A stretch of 64,000 nucleotides of DNA, taken from contig JXTC01000378.1 of assembly GCA_002914845.1 (NCBI GenBank), forward strand, positions 132,924-196,923, given 5' to 3'. A program made the position numbers and the translations under genes. The notes beneath the pieces were generated by a model that saw only the letters and a list, made by a program, of their open reading frames with translations, made no database searches and had not been told where the DNA came from. Origin of the DNA: Trema orientale. Lineage: Eukaryota > Streptophyta > Magnoliopsida > Rosales > Cannabaceae. Shown here in pieces: positions 60,501 through 64,000 of the stretch (within the stretch, counting starts at the first letter, position 1; the number at the start of each line of letters is the position of its first letter).

Positions 60501-62880
60501 CATTTTCCCTAGTTTAGGATCTACTGGAAGCACTGACAAAAACTTTCCTGAACAACAAGAAAGGACAAAAGCTAAGGTCTAAGTAATCATAAAAAAATAA
60601 AAAAATAAAAATTATCTAAACCAGATAATAAGCAACTCATTTTCTCATACAGGGTGTTAACAGACTAACCAAGATATGTTAAATTTTCATTCTCATCCAG
60701 TGCCCCAATCATCTTCAGAAAACCAATGGCATTTTGGACCTGCCAATCAATTTAATTCTCCGTATGAGCAATATACTAACTATTAACGATTAAATAATAG
60801 TTAAAAAACCCACTACATCCAAACATAAGAATATAGCAGAATGGATAATTAGCAGATGCCCATTTACAATAAATAAGCAACTGCAAACTCATTTATCTTT
60901 ACATGAATGAAGTTCCTAAAATCTGAGTGCAGCAGAGAAAAAGTATAGAAGCTGAATGGGTTTTGGATTGGCGCAGTAAGTATCAGAGAAACAAGTATCC
61001 TAAATCAAACTCGTATAAATAATACAAAAAGATGTAACTGTTGCATTTTGTTTCTTGAGAGTAGCTTGCCATCAGACCTGACATAGCTAAAGAGCAATAA
61101 TATTAACTAAGCAACATCACTTACAGCAAGTGGTTCTGGCGGTTGCAGAGCAGCTGACAAGAACTCTCCTATACTTCCAACCTGCAAGCTTTTTATTTGC
61201 AAACAGAGAGAGTTTAAAGGAGTTCTCAGGAGTTCTGGAAGCTGATATTCTGCAAAAGCTTCATAAACACATTGCGGATAAAGGTGGTAACATTCGCCTG
61301 GCTGCACACGGCCAGCCCTACCCCTTCTCTGCAGCCAAGTACATTACAACATAAGATAAGAAAAAATTTGCCTGTACAAGTATAATATAAACTAACAACA
61401 GGAACCACAATAAAAGCTGCCAATGGCAACCTAATGGCTTCACATAGAGTGCGCCACCATACTGCCAACTCCCAAATCCGTGCAACACTTCCTAAAAGTA
61501 CTTGGGTCCAACTTCCAAGCAAACCTCTTGTAATCTAAGGTTAGTTTACTTTAAAATATAATTAAAAATAAAAAAGGATAAAGATAGAATATAAATTACA
61601 AGGTAGGGGCAAGACACCCCTTACATCATATTGCAACAAAGAAACTCAATCCCTTGAGAAATTGGAAAACAACATAATCTTGAATTCTTTAGTATTCAGT
61701 AACCAGAAGGTCAACCAATAATTAACCCTATCCATAACTGATCAACTCTATCCTCCAAATTGAATGTAAGGTTTTGCTGCATTATTTCAATAAGATATCA
61801 ATGATTGAAGATTAAGAAGGTTCTAGTCGTTAAGCAAGGCAAAGATTGAGCTAGAGACACATGTAATACATAATCTAAGGGAAGTGGGACATCAGGCCTA
61901 GGGTAAAAACTTACTTGCCGAGCAGATGCTTGCGATATCCAGGAAGGTAGTAAACAAGGGGTATTATTCAAAGCATCATATGTCGTCTCTTTTGCCTTTC
62001 CACAATCAACCACAAAAACTATATCATTAATCGTAATGCTTGCCTCTGCCATATTTGTCGCGAGAATAACTTTACGAACATTAGGTGGTGGTTTCTCGAA
62101 TATAAGTTTCTGCAGAAAATGACAACAGAGGAGAATGACTAATATGAGTAACTGTTGAATGATATATCAGTTGAGCCTTTACAACAATTCATGAATACAC
62201 AGGAAGTAGCATTGCCATCTTTAATTTGAATAATGATTCAACATTCATCATTCTTTATGACATTCTTTACAAATGATGTCAAGTAAACAAAGAAAAGAAA
62301 CAAACAAAAAAAAGGTATTTGAGTTGAAAACAGAGTAATCTGTCAAATTGTCCTAACTTTGGTTAGTTAAACACACTTGGGAAATCTCAAGCTAGTCTAT
62401 GTCCTATTGCAGAGTCTTTTTAACACATAATATCACAAAATGACAAAATACAGGCTACGTCAAGATCCTGCTCAATGACATCAACAATACATATGCTCAG
62501 CTCATTAGCAGCCTTCAAGGACAATGAACTGCACCACTTTTTATCAGGGGAATAAAAATTGTACCGTTCAGATAATCTAAACCCAATTCCTGAGGTACTC
62601 AACCAACCTGTTCAGTAGTTGCCATTGAACCATGGCAAGTTAGAAGCAAAACTCTATTAGGATCACCCAAAAGGGGATGAGCTTTAAGTTGATCCCTCAA
62701 GCAGCTGATATCCTCCCACCCAGTCATGAACACTAAAACAGCACCTGGTCTCTCCTTTCGACAGATGTGGCATAAAACTGCCTCAATAAGATTGAATCCT
62801 ATGCAATCAGGCACCCAAGATGCCAGAGAGTCGCGTGCCCTCGGGCTGTAATTCTCAAAGCTTGATTTATTAAGAGCATC
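57521..62880 (-). CDS. DExH-box ATP-dependent RNA helicase with C-terminal dsRNA-binding domain (5' part outside the window)
   Basis: Ten coding exons: 62880-62608, 62109-61915, 61328-61125, 60739-60670, 60547-60399, 60217-59909, 59814-59755, 58993-58841, 58740-58630 and 57985-57521. All are in phase, giving the last 662 residues. In order: the second RecA domain with [12 protein letters not shown] (motif IV region), [10 protein letters not shown] (motif V) and Q/RRGRAGR (motif VI, split by an intron); then HA2 ([31 protein letters not shown]), the OB-fold ([20 protein letters not shown]), and a dsRNA-binding motif ([19 protein letters not shown]...[13 protein letters not shown]) before a basic tail ending GKRRRSKRR. 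It fits the plant DExH1/DExH3/DExH5 group (DHX36/DHX9-like), 3'-5' helicases of structured RNA. Motifs I and II must lie beyond 64000. The next exon upstream is not seen within 1.1 kb. Confidence 0.95.
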
Positions 62881-63911
62881 CTGTGCAGCAGCAACAAGTT
62901 AAGTAAATCTCAGCAGCCTCATCAAAGAAAACTGCTTACCAATGCAGCTTCTTTATATCAAGCTATATTATGTGAAAAACATACAACTGGAATACATATG
63001 CAGTCCTTTTAAATTTCTTTCTATCAAAATAACCAATAGACAGAACAACTTAAGCAAAGATGTTGAAAACGACAAAGCTATTGTTATTGCACCTCATTGT
63101 AAGTCCTAAAGAAAAGATAATTAAGATCAAGCAAGGTTTACTAATTCATGTGATCCCCTGTTGGTCCATTAAAGTATACTTTTGCCCAGGCAATCTCCAG
63201 GGTATGTAACCTGTCTCACACCATTTCAATTCAAATTGTATCTTCATCAACAAGAAGCTTATGATGCACAGAACTCAGACCATTTATGAATATACTGAAC
63301 AAGAATCTTGATAGGTACCAAATACAACAGTAGGGTGATTGAGAAAGAAACAAGAGAAGAGAGTAGAGAAGAATAAGAATTTCTTTATTTCAAGATAACC
63401 TTGTTCACAACTATGGACATTCAAGAGGTCCACACTTCCCCACAAATGAGCTCAGCTCTATTATTCACAAGTACTGAACTGCCCCACACCCCTTCCTACT
63501 ATCAACCATTTGTACCAATAAACCCACAATACAGGACAACAACCCAAAACAGAACAACTATTCACCAACTCCCAATACTAACTAACTCCTTTAATACAAC
63601 TAAAACAGTCCCACACAGTTTACTTAGCATGTCGTGCATAAGTAAACCTTATTGGAGGCTTATCAAAACTCAGTGAAGTATATTGGCTAAATAATTTCTT
63701 TCTTTAAAGCAAAATACTGCTTTTGCATTCTCACAAGACCCTATTTTAATTTTAGAAGTTCCAAATGACTGATCTGATTGGGTACCTTCCATCAGAAGTC
63801 ACATGGCCAGCCAGTGTAACATATTCATGACAGCAGGGTACAAATTCAGGAAGGAAATTAAGGGAGTGAGTGTAACATATTCACAACAGCAGGTTCAAAT
63901 TCAGGAAGGAA

Positions 63912-63983
<72 letters not shown>

Positions 63984-64000
63984 AGCTATTGGATCCAAGA
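62881..64000 (-). other. Upstream intron of the helicase (continues past the window), with repeats
   Basis: No exon of the helicase could be recognised here although its N-terminal half is still missing. About 63320-63620 reads on the minus strand like an LTR end (AAATAAAG signal, then a CT-rich leader and a GGTACC/ATCA-type primer-site string), weakly supported. A roughly 55-bp direct repeat (AGTGTAACATATTCA...GGAAGGAAATT) lies at about 63814-63914. Confidence 0.5.
63915..63981. repeat. Poly-G run followed by GA microsatellite
   Basis: Thirty-nine consecutive G (63915-63953) run straight into (GA)n up to about 63981. Homopolymers of G this long are rare in plant DNA and hard to sequence, so the length may be artificial. 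Confidence 0.9.

Noticed and set aside
63401-63676. 91-codon threonine/proline-rich ORF
   Set aside because: The composition reflects a CA-rich stretch in a helicase intron. The minus-strand reading looks more like an LTR end.
1-64000. CRISPR array, bacterial operons, tRNA or rRNA genes
   Set aside because: The repeats present are tandem or transposon-related without spacer structure, the genes are split by introns, and no cloverleaf or rRNA segment was recognised.

Overview
This is 64 kb of nuclear DNA from a flowering plant, almost certainly a eudicot. It is AT-rich, has intron-rich genes with canonical GT..AG introns, and is dense in degraded LTR retrotransposons and MITEs. Four host genes can be read. 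A cycling DOF factor (CDF) transcription factor lies on the + strand (20400-22916). Three genes lie on the - strand: an inactive LRR receptor-like kinase (34666-39449, 7 coding exons), the chlorophyll(ide) b reductase NOL (48413-56180, 13 coding exons) and the C-terminal half of a DExH-box RNA helicase with a dsRNA-binding domain (57521-62880, 10 coding exons, continuing past the right edge). In the three multi-exon genes every splice phase closes and the reading frames are intact.

Region by region: 1-3457 is a Ty1/copia fossil entering from the left edge. 3.5-18 kb is a repeat graveyard: a MITE, a long-armed foldback element, a LINE-derived RNase H fragment, and a large inverted pair of Ty3/gypsy LTRs carrying a nested MITE and a nested solo LTR, plus an assembly gap. 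18-26 kb holds short tandem repeats, a nested pair of MITEs, the CDF gene, several MITEs, and an exon-like fragment of unknown origin. 26079-33606 is a large Mutator-like (MULE) element with a matching 9-bp target-site duplication. A Tnt1-like copia element sits inside it. 33.8-34.3 kb is a GC-rich hAT-like element next to the 3' end of the receptor-kinase gene. 39.5-48.3 kb is gene-poor and AT-rich, with more foldback elements, MITEs and a probable LTR. The remainder is the NOL-helicase gene pair, transcribed in the same direction with about 1.3 kb between them.

The four genes have unrelated jobs (photoperiodic transcription, receptor-like signalling, chlorophyll b breakdown, RNA remodelling), and nothing suggests a cluster acting together. 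I found no tRNA, rRNA, CRISPR array or organelle-like sequence. I saw no convincing previously undescribed system. The most informative material is the layered transposon insertions, several of which can be ordered in time from the sequence alone, and the orphan exon-like piece at 25583-25755.
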